Shown here one piece after another: positions 8,517-19,626 of a stretch of DNA of 64,000 bases. Both the position numbers and the translations under genes were made by a program. The first letter of the stretch is position 1, and the number at the start of each line of letters is the position of its first letter. Source of the DNA: Pseudomonadota bacterium (GTDB taxonomy: Bacteria; Pseudomonadota; Alphaproteobacteria; Dongiales; Dongiaceae); the NCBI GenBank assembly GCA_021792365.1, contig JAJYUT010000003.1:310001-374000 (forward strand), given 5' to 3'. The notes beneath the pieces were generated by a model. The model was not told the DNA's origin and made no database searches. It was given only the letters and a program-made list of their open reading frames with translations.

Positions 8517-9631
8517 CAGTCGCGGGAGTCGCGGGTGGACGGCTCCTCGGGCTCGATCAGTGCGATGACCGGCGGCGGGGTGCCGAGATAAAGGCTGCTG
8601 GCGCGATACTGGCTGATGCTGAAGCGCACCAGCACGCCAATCACGGCCGCGAGCGGCACCGCCAGCAGGAGGCCGACGAAGCCGAACAGGGCGCCGCCCG
8701 CAAGCAGGGCGAAGATCACCCAGACCGGATGCAAGCCTACCCGGTCGCCCACCAGCTTGGGCGTCAGGAAATTGCCTTCGACCGCCTGGCCCAGGATGAA
8801 AATGGCGGCGACCAGGGCAACCATGTACCAGTCGTCATAATGACCAAACGCGACCGCTACCGAGACGACGAAGCCGGTCAGCGACCCGACATAGGGGATG
8901 AACGTCAACAGGCCGGCGATCAGGCCGATGATGATCCCGAACGGCAGGCCGACGATCATCAGTGTGATCGCATAGAACAGCGCGAGGATGAGGCACACCA
9001 TGGACTGGCCGCGCGCGAAGCCCGCCAGCGTCCGGTCGACAAGTTCGGCCTGTGCGCGGATCACGTCTGCATGATCGCGCGGCAGCAGTTCGTCGACTTT
9101 GCCAAGCAGCTTGTCCCAGTCACGTAGCAGGTAGAACGTGACGATCGGCGTAATGAAGATGAGCGATAGGAGATTCGCGAAGGCCAGGCCCTGCGTGAGC
9201 AGTTGCTGCAACAGATTGGCGAGCCAAGTGAGGGCCGAGCCGAAACGCTCGCGCGCCATCTGCGTCAGTTCCTCGGGCGCGGGCAGGTCGAGCTGTTGCC
9301 GAAGCTGCAGATAGTACGGCTCTATGCGCTGATAGGCCTGGAAAATGAGATCCGGCAGGCTGCCAAGGAACTCCACAGCCTGCTGCACGATGAGCGGCAC
9401 GATCACAATCAGCAGCAGGATAACGGCGATTGCGAAGATGCCGGTCACGATGGTGGTCGCCAGGGTGCGCGAGGTCCCCATCGCCTCCAGGCGGTCGCAC
9501 ACCGGGTCCAGGATGTAGGCGATCGCCATTCCCGCTACGAACGGCAGCAGGATGCCTTTCAGCAGCACCAGCAGCGCAATGAAGACGACGAGCGCAATGC
9601 CCCAGATCTTGGCTTGGGTGGTGAGAGTCAT
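8516..9631 (-). CDS. AI-2E family (PerM/UPF0118) membrane transporter
   Basis: This 371-aa polytopic membrane protein has about eight predicted transmembrane segments. Two pairs occur near the N-terminus (WGIALVVFIALLVLLKGILL and TTIVTGIFAIAVILLLIVIV). The family glycine-rich stretch is present (IIGLIAGLLTFIPYVGSLTG). The family includes the AI-2 exporter TqsA and Na+/H+ antiporter-like members, so substrate is not predictable. It lies between the DUF2066 gene and hdaA in a tight minus-strand cluster with gaps of 6 nt and a 1-nt overlap. This is a frequent alphaproteobacterial arrangement opposite purM. Confidence 0.9.
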   Translation of the reverse strand: MTLTTQAKIWGIALVVFIALLVLLKGILLPFVAGMAIAYILDPVCDRLEAMGTSRTLATTIVTGIFAIAVILLLIVIVPLIVQQAVEFLGSLPDLIFQAYQRIEPYYLQLRQQLDLPAPEELTQMARERFGSALTWLANLLQQLLTQGLAFANLLSLIFITPIVTFYLLRDWDKLLGKVDELLPRDHADVIRAQAELVDRTLAGFARGQSMVCLILALFYAITLMIVGLPFGIIIGLIAGLLTFIPYVGSLTGFVVSVAVAFGHYDDWYMVALVAAIFILGQAVEGNFLTPKLVGDRVGLHPVWVIFALLAGGALFGFVGLLLAVPLAAVIGVLVRFSISQYRASSLYLGTPPPVIALIEPEEPSTRDSRD

Positions 9632-9637
9632 GCGATC

Positions 9638-10864
9638 TTACTGCGGCACCGCGGGCTGGTCGGGCACCGCCGGCTCGTTCATCCCGGTCGGCGCGGCCGG
9701 TTGAGTGAGCTGGCTGGGCAAGGGCGCCGGGGGCGGCGGCTGGCTCACGCTGGCATTCGCGTCCTGGCGCAGCGTGCCCTTGGTCGCGTCGCCCACCGCC
9801 GTCGAGAGCGAGAGATCCTGCTGTGCCAGCGCGCGCTGGAACTGCACGACGTCGCCGAGGAAGCCGATGTCGAGCACCGCCAGCGAGCGAGTGAGGCTCA
9901 CCAACTGGACCGATCGCAGCGACGGCACGCCGCCCAATTGCCGCTTGATGTCGACCCATTGCTTGAGCGTGCTGATCGGCACCTCGATGGTCATGCGGGA
10001 TTGCTTGCTGGCATCCACCAGGTTGGCCTGCTTCCAGGCGCCCTGCACCCAATCGATGGTGCGGTCGGCGCTTTGCGCAAGCAGCTCGTCGATGGTGGCT
10101 GCATCGCCGGTCACGCTGTCGCTGAAGCTCTGCGGGGCCTCGCGGCTGTAGCGCGTGGCGGTAATGGCGAAGGTCTGCTTGCCGTCCGCGCCGGGCGGCG
10201 AGGCGCGCGCCTCCGTCACCAGCACGTCGCCGGCCCCGTAGCGCTCCGCCAGCGCGGTCAGGCGCGGCAGATCCCCGGCCAGAGCCTGGGTCGCGGACAG
10301 CGTGCTGCTGTCGGAGAGGTCGCCCGTCGGCAGCGTCATGGGCACGAGGCTGACATTCGGCGCTTTTACGCTCCACGGTCCCAGCCAGAGATTGGTGGGC
10401 CCCCACAGGCTGCTGTTGCCGGCCTCGTCGGTATAGATGGGCAATACCAGCAGGCGCCTGGTCTGAGTCTGCGCGAACGCGACGCTGTTCCCCGCCAGGA
10501 ACTGCTGCACCGGCTCCGCCATGAAGCGGAAGGTGAAGCGGCCGATATAGCGGGTGGCGGAGAGCTTCTCCTCCTCGATCTCGAAATCCTGCACCCAGCC
10601 CGAGATCACATCGTCGCTCGGCAGGGACAGGGACGCCGCCTGGTCTGCCGGCGCGATGTCGCTCAAAACCTGCTCCAGCGCCTTGCGCTGGCCTTCCAGC
10701 ATCGCCTGGTCGCGCAGGGTGGCGATGTCGCCCGTGATGTCCACGTCGATGCCGGTCGCCGTGTAGACCTGGCCCGCCTGGGCCAATGCCGCGCCGGCGG
10801 GGAACAGCAGCAGAAGCATCGTCAGAAGCCCGCGGCAGTGCCGCCGGAGGATTGTCAATTCCAT
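9638..10864 (-). CDS. DUF2066 domain protein (exported)
   Basis: This 408-aa protein of unknown function begins at ATG 10864; the earlier ATG at 10945 would run through the divergent purM leader. A Sec signal peptide is visible (LLTMLLLLFPAGAALA-QA), so the mature protein is probably periplasmic. The segment from VYTATGIDVDITGDIA through RYIGRFTFRFMAEPVQQFL is characteristic of DUF2066. The C-terminus is rich in Pro, Ala and Gln. It is the first gene of the DUF2066-AI-2E-hdaA cluster and is divergent from purM. The biochemical role is unknown. Confidence 0.85.
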   Translation of the reverse strand: MELTILRRHCRGLLTMLLLLFPAGAALAQAGQVYTATGIDVDITGDIATLRDQAMLEGQRKALEQVLSDIAPADQAASLSLPSDDVISGWVQDFEIEEEKLSATRYIGRFTFRFMAEPVQQFLAGNSVAFAQTQTRRLLVLPIYTDEAGNSSLWGPTNLWLGPWSVKAPNVSLVPMTLPTGDLSDSSTLSATQALAGDLPRLTALAERYGAGDVLVTEARASPPGADGKQTFAITATRYSREAPQSFSDSVTGDAATIDELLAQSADRTIDWVQGAWKQANLVDASKQSRMTIEVPISTLKQWVDIKRQLGGVPSLRSVQLVSLTRSLAVLDIGFLGDVVQFQRALAQQDLSLSTAVGDATKGTLRQDANASVSQPPPPAPLPSQLTQPAAPTGMNEPAVPDQPAVPQ

Positions 10865-10980
10865 TGCAACGGGCCTCGAAATCCTTATTGTCCGGACCGC
10901 ACAGCTTATAGCCGATTGCCAGGGAGGATGCCATAACCCGCCCACCGCAGGAGACCGGCAAATCCAATGCCGGCAATGGC

Positions 10981-12027
10981 TTGACCTATCGCGAGGCTGG
11001 CGTCGACATCGATGCCGGAGAGGCCCTGGTGGAAGCGATCAAGCCGCTCGCCAAGGCGACCGCTCGCAGCGGCTCGGATGCGGGCCTCGGCGGCTTCGGT
11101 GCCTTCTTCGATCTCAAGGCTGCGGGCTATCGCGATCCCCTCCTGGTCTCCACCACAGACGGCGTCGGCACCAAGCTCAAGGTCGCGATCGAGGCCAGCC
11201 GGCACGACGGCGTCGGCATCGACCTCGTCGCCATGTGCGTCAACGACCTGGTGGTGCAGGGCGCGGAGCCCTTGTTCTTCCTCGACTACTTTGCGACCGG
11301 CAAGCTCGACGTCGCGGCCGCGCGCGCGATCATCGCCGGCATAGCGGATGGTTGCAAGCAGGCCGGCTGCGCGCTGGTCGGCGGGGAGACCGCTGAAATG
11401 CCGGGCATGTATGCCAAGGGCGATTACGACTTGGCCGGCTTCGCGGTCGGCGCGGTGGAGCGCGATCAGGCCCTGACCGGCGCCAGCGTGAAGGAAGGCG
11501 ACACGATCCTCGGCATCGCCTCCAGCGGCGTGCATTCCAATGGCTTCTCCCTGGTGCGCAAGATCGTCGAGCAGGCGGGCGTCGGCTGGACCGAGCCTTG
11601 CCCGTTCGAATCCCGCAGGTCGCTGGGCGAGGCGCTGATGACGCCGACGCGCATCTACGTGAAGGGCGTATTGGCCGCCATCAAGTCCGGTGGCGTGAAG
11701 GCGCTGGCGCATATCACCGGCGGCGGCCTCATCGACAACGTGCCCCGTGTGCTGCCCGGTACGCTGCAGGCCGACATCGACGGCGCGAGCTGGAAGCTCC
11801 CCGCGGTCTTCGCCTGGCTGATGAAGAAGGGCGGTGTGCCGGTCCACGACATGATCCGCACCTTCAATTGCGGCATCGGCATGGTCGCCGTGGTCGCGCC
11901 CGAGGCGGAAGCGCGCGTCATGCAGGTCCTGAAGGACCACGGCGAAACCGTGCATCGCATCGGCAGCATCGTGCCGCGCCCCGCCGGGGGCGAAGGCTGC
12001 GTCGTGCGCAACACCAGCCACTGGTAG
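10981..12027 (+). CDS. purM: Phosphoribosylformylglycinamidine cyclo-ligase
   Basis: PurM makes aminoimidazole ribonucleotide (AIR) from FGAM using ATP. The 348-aa form from TTG 10981 contains the family signatures [46 protein letters not shown] and the C-terminal [14 protein letters not shown] 10981 has no ribosome-binding site. The frame stays open upstream to TAG 10909 without any ATG, GTG or TTG. A strong GGGAGG lies at 10922-10927, 5 nt before an in-frame ATA at 10933, which would add 16 residues (TRPPQETG...) like the N-terminal extension of related proteins. The true start may therefore be ATA 10933. purN follows after 7 nt. Confidence 0.93.
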   Translation: MTYREAGVDIDAGEALVEAIKPLAKATARSGSDAGLGGFGAFFDLKAAGYRDPLLVSTTDGVGTKLKVAIEASRHDGVGIDLVAMCVNDLVVQGAEPLFFLDYFATGKLDVAAARAIIAGIADGCKQAGCALVGGETAEMPGMYAKGDYDLAGFAVGAVERDQALTGASVKEGDTILGIASSGVHSNGFSLVRKIVEQAGVGWTEPCPFESRRSLGEALMTPTRIYVKGVLAAIKSGGVKALAHITGGGLIDNVPRVLPGTLQADIDGASWKLPAVFAWLMKKGGVPVHDMIRTFNCGIGMVAVVAPEAEARVMQVLKDHGETVHRIGSIVPRPAGGEGCVVRNTSHW

Positions 12028-12034
12028 AACCGCT

Positions 12035-12700
12035 TTGGGAGCGCCGCTGAAGGTCGCTGTGCTGATCTCCGGCCGCGGCTCCAACCTGCAGGCTCTGATC
12101 GATGCCTTCGGACCGCAGGTGCCGGGCAGCCCGGTCAGGATTGTGCTGGTGCTGTCCAACCGGGCGGACGCGCGCGGGCTGGAGCGCGCGGCGAGAGCCG
12201 GGCTAAGGACGGCGGTCATCGATCACAAGAGCTTCTCCACCCGCGATGACTTCGATTCCGCGATGGACCGAGAGATCCGCGCCGCCGGGGCGGAATTCGT
12301 GGCGCTGGCCGGCTTCATGCGCCTGCTCACCGCCCGGTTCGTGACATCCTGGCAGGACCGGATGATCAACATCCACCCCGCCCTGCTGCCCGCCTTTCCC
12401 GGCCTCGACACGCACAAGCGCGCGCTGCAGGCGGGCGTGCGTTTCCACGGCGCGACAGTGCATTTCGTGCGCCACGAGACCGACATCGGCCCGATCATCG
12501 CCCAGGCCGCTGTCCCGGTGCTGCCGGGGGATGACGAGCAGACGCTCGCCGCACGCGTCCTGGAAGCGGAGCACAGGCTGTATCCTTTCGCCCTGCGCCT
12601 GGTCGCGGAGGGCAAGGTGCGGGTCGAGGAGGAACGCGTCACGATCGCAGCGGCGAACTTCGCCTCCAGCGCTGTGCTCAACCCGGCGGGTCCGGTGTGA
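12035..12700 (+). CDS. purN: Phosphoribosylglycinamide formyltransferase
   Basis: PurN transfers a formyl group from 10-formyl-THF to GAR. The 221-aa protein shows the N-terminal LISGRGSNLQALI phosphate-binding loop. The catalytic region FVALAGFMRLLTARFV-x-INIHPALLPAFPG carries the conserved Asn-His pair, and HETDIGPIIAQ carries the catalytic Asp. The start is a TTG 7 nt after purM. The stop overlaps the GTG start of the next gene by 4 nt, so purM, purN and the RNase T2 gene look like one operon. Confidence 0.95.
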   Translation: MGAPLKVAVLISGRGSNLQALIDAFGPQVPGSPVRIVLVLSNRADARGLERAARAGLRTAVIDHKSFSTRDDFDSAMDREIRAAGAEFVALAGFMRLLTARFVTSWQDRMINIHPALLPAFPGLDTHKRALQAGVRFHGATVHFVRHETDIGPIIAQAAVPVLPGDDEQTLAARVLEAEHRLYPFALRLVAEGKVRVEEERVTIAAANFASSAVLNPAGPV

Positions 12701-13512
12701 CGCTGCGGCGAAGACCTGCGCTGGCTGCGTTGCTCTGCTCGCTTCTCCTGACGGCCTGCGAGCCTGCGGCCGATCCGGATGACCATGCTGCCGAGCGCTC
12801 CATCGATCATGCTGCGGTCCGTGAGTCCAGCGATCGTGCGGCTGCCGATCGGGTCGATCACTACGTGCTTGCCCTCAGCTGGCAGCCGACCTTCTGCGAG
12901 TTCAACGAGGACAAGCTCGAATGCCGCGAACTCGATGAAGCGGACTTCGCAGCGACGCATCTCGCGATCCACGGCCTGTGGCCGGACTCGGCCCAAGGCA
13001 CGCGGCTGCGCTACTGCGGCGTCGAGGAGGACGTGCAACGGATCGACCGGCAGAGCCGCTGGTGCGAACTGCCGGAGCCGGACATCAGCGACAAAACACG
13101 CGCCGAGCTCGAGCGCGCGATGCCGGGCGTGCGATCCTGCCTCGACCGGCACGAGTGGATCGAGCATGGCACCTGCGCCCCCGTCAGCGCCGAAGAGTAT
13201 TTCGCGGTTACGCTGCGCCTTGCATCCGATGTGCGCGCATCACGGCTGGGCAAGCTGCTGGCCGCCAACATCAACCGCACCTTGCCGCGCCGGCAGCTGA
13301 TCGAGGCCTTTGAGGCCGAATACGGGCCGGGCAGCGGCAGAGCGCTGACCTTGCTGTGCAAACCCCTCGGAGAGGAAAGTCTGCTCATCGAAATCCGGAT
13401 CACCCTGGAGTCCGCCGCGCTTGACGGCCGGCTCGACGCGCGCGACCTGCGCCTGGGCAAGCCGCGCGGCTCCTGCCCCGCCAATATCCTAATCGATCCC
13501 GTAGGGCCTTGA
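12697..13512 (+). CDS. Ribonuclease T2 family lipoprotein/exported RNase
   Basis: This 271-aa protein starts at GTG 12697, overlapping purN. A signal peptide ending in LLLTAC looks like a lipobox with Cys20, so it may be membrane-anchored in the periplasm. The RNase T2 fold is supported by both active-site blocks: LAIHGLWPDS (CAS I, catalytic His) and HEWIEHGTC (CAS II, His and Glu/His). Paired cysteines fit the family disulfides. RNase T2 enzymes cut RNA through 2',3'-cyclic phosphates, so nucleotide scavenging next to purine genes is plausible. The operon link is by overlap only. Confidence 0.9.
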   Translation: MTLRRRPALAALLCSLLLTACEPAADPDDHAAERSIDHAAVRESSDRAAADRVDHYVLALSWQPTFCEFNEDKLECRELDEADFAATHLAIHGLWPDSAQGTRLRYCGVEEDVQRIDRQSRWCELPEPDISDKTRAELERAMPGVRSCLDRHEWIEHGTCAPVSAEEYFAVTLRLASDVRASRLGKLLAANINRTLPRRQLIEAFEAEYGPGSGRALTLLCKPLGEESLLIEIRITLESAALDGRLDARDLRLGKPRGSCPANILIDPVGP

Positions 13513-13594
13513 CCCCATGCCGGTCTGTCTTGCGGATGGCCGCCGGCTCGGCTAGAAACCGGCTCATTCGGAGCCATTTTCGTGGAGCTGCCTT

Positions 13595-13810
13595 ATGGCC
13601 AGTGAACAGGATCAACTTCTCGCCAGCCGCCAGGACGGCTGGAAGGGTTTTTCGCGGTTCCTCTTCTGGGGCACGATCCATGCGGCGATCGTCACGCTGA
13701 TCGCGACCCTCTATTACATCTACGGTCCGTCAATCGGCCTGACGATCTTCTCGGTCCTGCTGGAGGTCGTGGCCATCTTCATCACCGCGATCGCCCTCCT
13801 GCGCTCTTAG
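13595..13810 (+). CDS. Small two-TM membrane protein
   Basis: This 71-aa protein has a short hydrophilic N-terminus (MASEQDQLLASRQDGWKGF) and two hydrophobic segments: FLFWGTIHAAIVTLIATLYYI and GLTIFSVLLEVVAIFITAIAL. The start has GGAG 8 nt upstream. Size and layout recall the small aa3-type cytochrome oxidase subunit IV proteins of alphaproteobacteria, but those usually have one segment, so I leave the function open. It ends at a strong bidirectional terminator shared with ndk. Confidence 0.75.
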   Translation: MASEQDQLLASRQDGWKGFSRFLFWGTIHAAIVTLIATLYYIYGPSIGLTIFSVLLEVVAIFITAIALLRS

Positions 13811-13834
13811 GTCGCAGGCCGGGACGGAAAGCAA

Positions 13835-13869
13835 AACGGCGCCGGAAGGATCCGGCGCCGTTGGTTTTT
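13835..13869. terminator. Bidirectional rho-independent terminator
   Basis: An 11-bp perfect stem (AACGGCGCCGG / CCGGCGCCGTT) with a 6-nt loop is followed by GGTTTTT on the plus strand and by a T-rich stretch (from GCAAAA) on the minus strand. It lies between the convergent small membrane protein gene and ndk, and can end both transcripts. Confidence 0.9.
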
Positions 13870-13884
13870 CCGGTCGCGGAGCGA

Positions 13885-14307
13885 TCAGCCGACCAGCTCG
13901 ATCCCGCTGAAGAAGAACGCGATCTCGATCTTGGCGTTCTCCGCCGAGTCGGAGCCGTGCACCGAGTTGGCCTCGATCGATTCCGCGAAGTCCTTGCGGA
14001 TGGTGCCCGGCGCGGCATTGGCCGGATTGGTCGCGCCCATCACCTCGCGATACTTGGCGACGGCGTTCTCGCCTTCGAGGACCTGCACCACCACCGGGCC
14101 GGAGGTCATGAAGGTGCACAGATCGTTGTAGAACGGCCGCTCCTTGTGCACCTCGTAGAACTTCTCGGCCTGCGCGCGGCTCAGCCACAGTCGCTTCTGG
14201 GCGACGATCCGGAGGCCCGCTTCCTCGATCCGCGCATTGATCTTGCCGGTCAAATTGCGGCGCGTGGCGTCCGGCTTGATGATCGAGAAGGTCCGTTCCT
14301 TAGCCAT
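13885..14307 (-). CDS. ndk: Nucleoside diphosphate kinase
   Basis: This 140-aa enzyme exchanges gamma-phosphates between NTPs and NDPs through a phosphohistidine. The sequence is complete: [15 protein letters not shown] at the start, the Kpn-loop region, and the active-site motif [11 protein letters not shown] 14307 is preceded by AGGAG at 8 nt; an upstream in-frame ATG (14406) would add unrelated residues. It is divergent from the ABC-F gene. Confidence 0.97.
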   Translation of the reverse strand: MAKERTFSIIKPDATRRNLTGKINARIEEAGLRIVAQKRLWLSRAQAEKFYEVHKERPFYNDLCTFMTSGPVVVQVLEGENAVAKYREVMGATNPANAAPGTIRKDFAESIEANSVHGSDSAENAKIEIAFFFSGIELVG

Positions 14308-14418
14308 TTCGTCTTGCTCCTGTTGGCGAAACTGGCGCGGGGTTATATACAGTCCGCCGCCCAGCCGCAACGCGCATCTTGCACCGCGAAACGGCCTTGA
14401 AATCAAGTAATTGTGCCC

Positions 14419-16293
<1,875 letters not shown>

Positions 16294-16369
16294 TCTCCGA
16301 GCGCCCAGGCTTGCCGCCACCCCGGCGTGTGTGGCAATCTGCCGATCACTACCGTAAGCAGAGCCGATT

Positions 16370-16903
16370 ATGCCGCTGCTCTCACCCAACCAGGATCACG
16401 CGGATATGGCGGCCGGAATATTGGTTGGCGCGCCGCCCGATCTGCTTGAGATGTATGCGTATTGGCAGCGCAAGCGCGGGGCGCGCCCAATGCCGGCGCG
16501 CGGCGATCTCGAGCCCGCCGAAATCAAGCGGCTGCTGCCGGGCATGCTGCTGGTCGACGTACTGCGGGCGCCGGATGGAACGGTGGACTTCGTCTATCGC
16601 CTGGTCGGTACGCGCGAGGTGGAGATGCGCGGCCAGGATCCGACAGGCAAGCACGTCGCCCATGCCTTCTATGGCGCCTCGGCGGCGGCCGTGATCGCCT
16701 GCTACAGCCGCGTCGTCGAGGCCCGGCTGCCGTTCCTCGACGACGATTGCTACCACTTGCCGGGGCAGGAATGGTCGCCCTTCGCCACCATTTATCTGCC
16801 GCTTTCGAAGGACGGGGCCGAGGTCAATATGGTGCTGGTCTACACCTCGTTCCGCTGGATCGCTGGCGGCTGGTCGCCGGACTCGAGCGCGTCAGCGGGT
16901 TGA
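16370..16903 (+). CDS. PAS_5 family protein
   Basis: This 177-aa protein has one PAS-like domain of the type common in Rhodospirillales and relatives (PF07310-like). Key segments are LLEMYAYWQRKRGARPMPARGDLEPAEIKRLLPGM, FVYRLVGTREVEMRGQDPTGK and a C-terminal strand (VNMVLVYTSFRW). No output domain is present, so it may bind a ligand or partner by itself. It follows the ABC-F gene by 76 nt on the same strand. The ligand is unknown. Confidence 0.82.
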   Translation: MPLLSPNQDHADMAAGILVGAPPDLLEMYAYWQRKRGARPMPARGDLEPAEIKRLLPGMLLVDVLRAPDGTVDFVYRLVGTREVEMRGQDPTGKHVAHAFYGASAAAVIACYSRVVEARLPFLDDDCYHLPGQEWSPFATIYLPLSKDGAEVNMVLVYTSFRWIAGGWSPDSSASAG

Positions 16904-16994
16904 AAGCGCCGGCCAAAACCCCAGATAACCCTGACGGCGGCGTGCCAATGGTGCGGCCGCGGTTTTGCGCAACATTGTCGTTAGGATGGATTTC

Positions 16995-17345
16995 ATGAGC
17001 CAAGCCGTCGGACTCCTGTGCCCCGTTTGCAAGGTCGATCTGGTGATGACCGAGCGCAAGGACGTCGAGATCGATTACTGCCCGAAATGCCGTGGCGTGT
17101 GGCTCGACCGCGGCGAGCTCGACAAGATCATCGAGAAGAGCGCCGCTCACGAGATGCAGCAGCCGCCTGCCCCCGCGCCGCAGGCCCAGCCCCACCCGCA
17201 GCAGCCCCACCCGCAGCAGCCGCACCCCGGCTACGCCTACGGCGAACGCGGCGAGTACGGCGAACGCGGGGAATATGGCGAACGCGGCGAGCGCGGCCAC
17301 TACGGTTATCGCCGCAAGTCGTGGCTGTCCGAGATCTTCGACTGA
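16995..17345 (+). CDS. TFIIB-type zinc-ribbon protein
   Basis: This 116-aa protein has an N-terminal zinc ribbon: CPVCKVDL then YCPKCRGVWLDRGELDKII, with four Cys placed as in zf-TFIIB proteins. The rest is low complexity: HPQQP repeats followed by YGERGE repeats and a basic end (YGYRRKSWLSEIFD). The ATG at 16995 has AGGA 8 nt upstream and is preferred over the ATG at 16986. Such proteins are widespread and of unknown function; nucleic-acid or protein binding is likely. Confidence 0.82.
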   Translation: MSQAVGLLCPVCKVDLVMTERKDVEIDYCPKCRGVWLDRGELDKIIEKSAAHEMQQPPAPAPQAQPHPQQPHPQQPHPGYAYGERGEYGERGEYGERGERGHYGYRRKSWLSEIFD

Positions 17346-17349
17346 AGAC

Positions 17350-17808
17350 TCAGGCGCTGCGCGCCTTCTCTTCCCACTTCCCGGCCGGCGACTGCTGGAA
17401 ATAGACCAGCTTGTGGCCGGCCTCCTTGTATGCCTTCCAGCGCTCGCGCGCGGCGGCGACGGCCAGATCGTCGTTGCCGTCGAACATCTCGCAGACGAGC
17501 GGAAAGTCGCCGCAATCCGCGCGGGTCGCCCCGTCGCACAGGATCAACAGATTCGCCACGTTCGGATTCTCCGCTTCGGCGGTGAGATAGATCGGCTGCT
17601 CGGTGGCCGCACCGTCCTTGGCCGTGCCATGCGGCAGGAAACTCTCCGGCTTGTAGGTCCACAGATGCGACGCCAGCGCCTCGGCGCGCTCGGTCGAGCC
17701 CGTCATGACCAGGATCCGATCGCCCCGCCCATAGGCGCGCTCGAGGATCACGGGCAGCGTGTCCTCGAGGCTCGCGCGCTGCAGATGATAGAAGCGGATC
17801 TCGCTCAT
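17350..17808 (-). CDS. holC: DNA polymerase III chi subunit
   Basis: This 152-aa protein resembles HolC, which links the clamp loader to single-strand-binding protein. It begins with IRFYHLQRASLEDTLPVILE, and contains RILVMTGSTERAEALASHLWTYKPESFLPHG and the conserved PIYL-x-NVANLLILCDG segment. ATG 17808 has AGGAG just upstream. It follows pepA by 17 nt, the standard pepA-holC order of Proteobacteria. Confidence 0.92.
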   Translation of the reverse strand: MSEIRFYHLQRASLEDTLPVILERAYGRGDRILVMTGSTERAEALASHLWTYKPESFLPHGTAKDGAATEQPIYLTAEAENPNVANLLILCDGATRADCGDFPLVCEMFDGNDDLAVAAARERWKAYKEAGHKLVYFQQSPAGKWEEKARSA

Positions 17809-17825
17809 CGCGCTCCTGGAGGCGG

Positions 17826-19325
17826 TCACGCCTCCTCGTAGTGCTTCCTGACCAGTTGGTCGAGCAGGCGCACGCCGAACCCGGTCGCGCCGCGCGGCGT
17901 GGTCGGGCTGTCCTTGTCGGACCAGGCCATGCCGGCGATGTCGAGATGCGACCAGATCGTGCCCTTCTGCACGAAGCGTTGCAGGAATTCGGCGGCGGTG
18001 ATGCTGCCGGCGTTGCGGCTGCCGCTGATGTTCTTCACGTCGGCGGCGGGCGAATCCATCATCTTGTTGTAGGCGGACGCCAGCGGCATGCGCCACAGCA
18101 ACTCGCCGGTTGCCTGGCCGCTCTCCTCGAGCTGCTTCGCAAGCGCGTCGTCATTGGCATACATGCCGGCATGGACGGTGCCGAGCGCGATCAGGATGGC
18201 GCCGGTGAGGGTCGCCAGGTCGATCATCACCTTGGGCTTGAAGGTCTCCTGGCAGTACCACATGGCATCGGCCAGCACGAGGCGGCCTTCCGCGTCGGTG
18301 TTGAGCACCTCGATGGTCTGGCCCGACATGCTGGTCACGATATCGCCCGGCCGCTGCGCGCTGCCCGAGGGCATGTTCTCCACCAGGCCAACCACGCCCA
18401 CCGCGTTGACCTTGGCCTTGCGGGCCGCCAGCGCGCGCATGGTGCCGATGACGGCCGCGGAGCCCGCCATGTCCCACTTCATGTCCTCCATGCCGGCCGC
18501 CGGCTTGATCGAGATGCCGCCGGTATCGAAGGTCACCCCCTTGCCGACAAAGGCAATCGGCTTGTCCTTCGAGTTGCCGCCGTTCCACTGCATGGTGACA
18601 AGCTGGCTTTCACGTTCGCTGCCCTGGCCGACGCCGAGCAGCGCGCCCATGCCGAGCCGCTGCATCTCCTTCTCGCCCAGCACCTCGACCTTGAGGCCAA
18701 GTTCGGCGAGCTTGCGCGCCTCCGCCGCGAGCGTCTCGGGATAGATCACGTTGGCGGGCTCGGACACCAGGTCGCGGGCGAAGTTCACCGCGTCCACCAC
18801 CTTGTCCATGGGATCGAAGCTGCGCTTGGCCTCGGCGGAATCCGCCGCCAGCACGTTGAACCGCCTCAGGCTCGGCTTCTGCTCGGGCCGCTCCTTGGTC
18901 TTGTATTTGTCGAAGCGGTAGAAGCGCAGACGGGCACCGCAAGCGACATTGGCGGCGAACGCGGCCTCTTCCAGCTTCATGTCGCCGAAGGATTCGATCC
19001 AGACCGCGACGTCCTTTTCGCCGGTGCTGTTCAGGGCGGCGACCAGGCGGCCACCCAGTGATTGCGCGGCCAGCGCGTCGTATTTCGCCGGCGCACCGAT
19101 GCCGGCCAGGATGATCCGTGCCACATCGACGCCGGCCGGCGCCAGGATGGTCAGCAACTCCTCCGCGCCGCCCTTGAACCGGCTGGCTTCCAGCGCCCGT
19201 CCGATCGCGCCCTTGGTCGCCTTGTCGAGTTGCGTGGCGAGCTTGCCCAGCTTGCGGCCTTCGGCCGCCAATGCGACCAGCGTCCCGGACGCCGGGATCT
19301 CGGGTTTGGCAAACGCGATTTTCAT
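17826..19325 (-). CDS. pepA: Leucyl aminopeptidase (M17)
   Basis: This 499-aa cytosolic metallopeptidase removes N-terminal residues from peptides with two metal ions. The C-terminal catalytic domain is intact: FVGKGVTFDTGGISIKPAAGMEDMK, the family signature NTDAEGRLVLAD and the DLATLTGAI strand. The N-terminal macro-like domain covers about residues 1-170. ATG 19325 with GAGAGG upstream is preferred over ATG 19349. holC follows. Some PepA homologues also bind DNA. Confidence 0.96.
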   Translation of the reverse strand: MKIAFAKPEIPASGTLVALAAEGRKLGKLATQLDKATKGAIGRALEASRFKGGAEELLTILAPAGVDVARIILAGIGAPAKYDALAAQSLGGRLVAALNSTGEKDVAVWIESFGDMKLEEAAFAANVACGARLRFYRFDKYKTKERPEQKPSLRRFNVLAADSAEAKRSFDPMDKVVDAVNFARDLVSEPANVIYPETLAAEARKLAELGLKVEVLGEKEMQRLGMGALLGVGQGSERESQLVTMQWNGGNSKDKPIAFVGKGVTFDTGGISIKPAAGMEDMKWDMAGSAAVIGTMRALAARKAKVNAVGVVGLVENMPSGSAQRPGDIVTSMSGQTIEVLNTDAEGRLVLADAMWYCQETFKPKVMIDLATLTGAILIALGTVHAGMYANDDALAKQLEESGQATGELLWRMPLASAYNKMMDSPAADVKNISGSRNAGSITAAEFLQRFVQKGTIWSHLDIAGMAWSDKDSPTTPRGATGFGVRLLDQLVRKHYEEA

Positions 19326-19626
19326 GAAGAACCTCTCGGACTGGAACAATGGCCGGAGCGACCGGAGCGGTCCGCAGAACGGCTGTTGGGGTGAGGAGTC
19401 TTTGCAGGCTTTCCAGCCCCTGTCCAGCCTCTCTCAAGCAACCGGCCACGAGTCGCGGCGATTTCGCTAACGCCATGAAAAATGTAGACGATTGCCGGCA
19501 ACATGCTACTTTAGCCCCGCCTTCTCGGGGGCAAAACGGGGTTGGCCGCAAGCCGGACCGGGGTCCATTTCAACGGGCTTCGGCGACAGAGCATCAGCGT
19601 GATTCTGGGGGAGTGATCGTTCCATC
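19326..19626. other. Divergent intergenic region, pepA / lptD
   Basis: About 300 nt separate the divergent pepA and lptD genes. It should hold both promoters, but I see no convincing -35/-10 pair. A single GAGTC site occurs near 19450 and a short GC-rich hairpin (GCCCC...GGGGGC) near 19515-19535. No open frame here has family features. Confidence 0.5.

Noticed and set aside
11604-11616. GTTCGAATCCCGC resembling a tRNA T-arm
   Set aside because: It lies in frame inside purM (PFESRRS) and no acceptor or anticodon stem surrounds it.
17160-17300. Repeats in the zinc-ribbon gene as a mobile or CRISPR-like repeat
   Set aside because: They keep frame and encode HPQQP and YGERGE, so they are protein low complexity.
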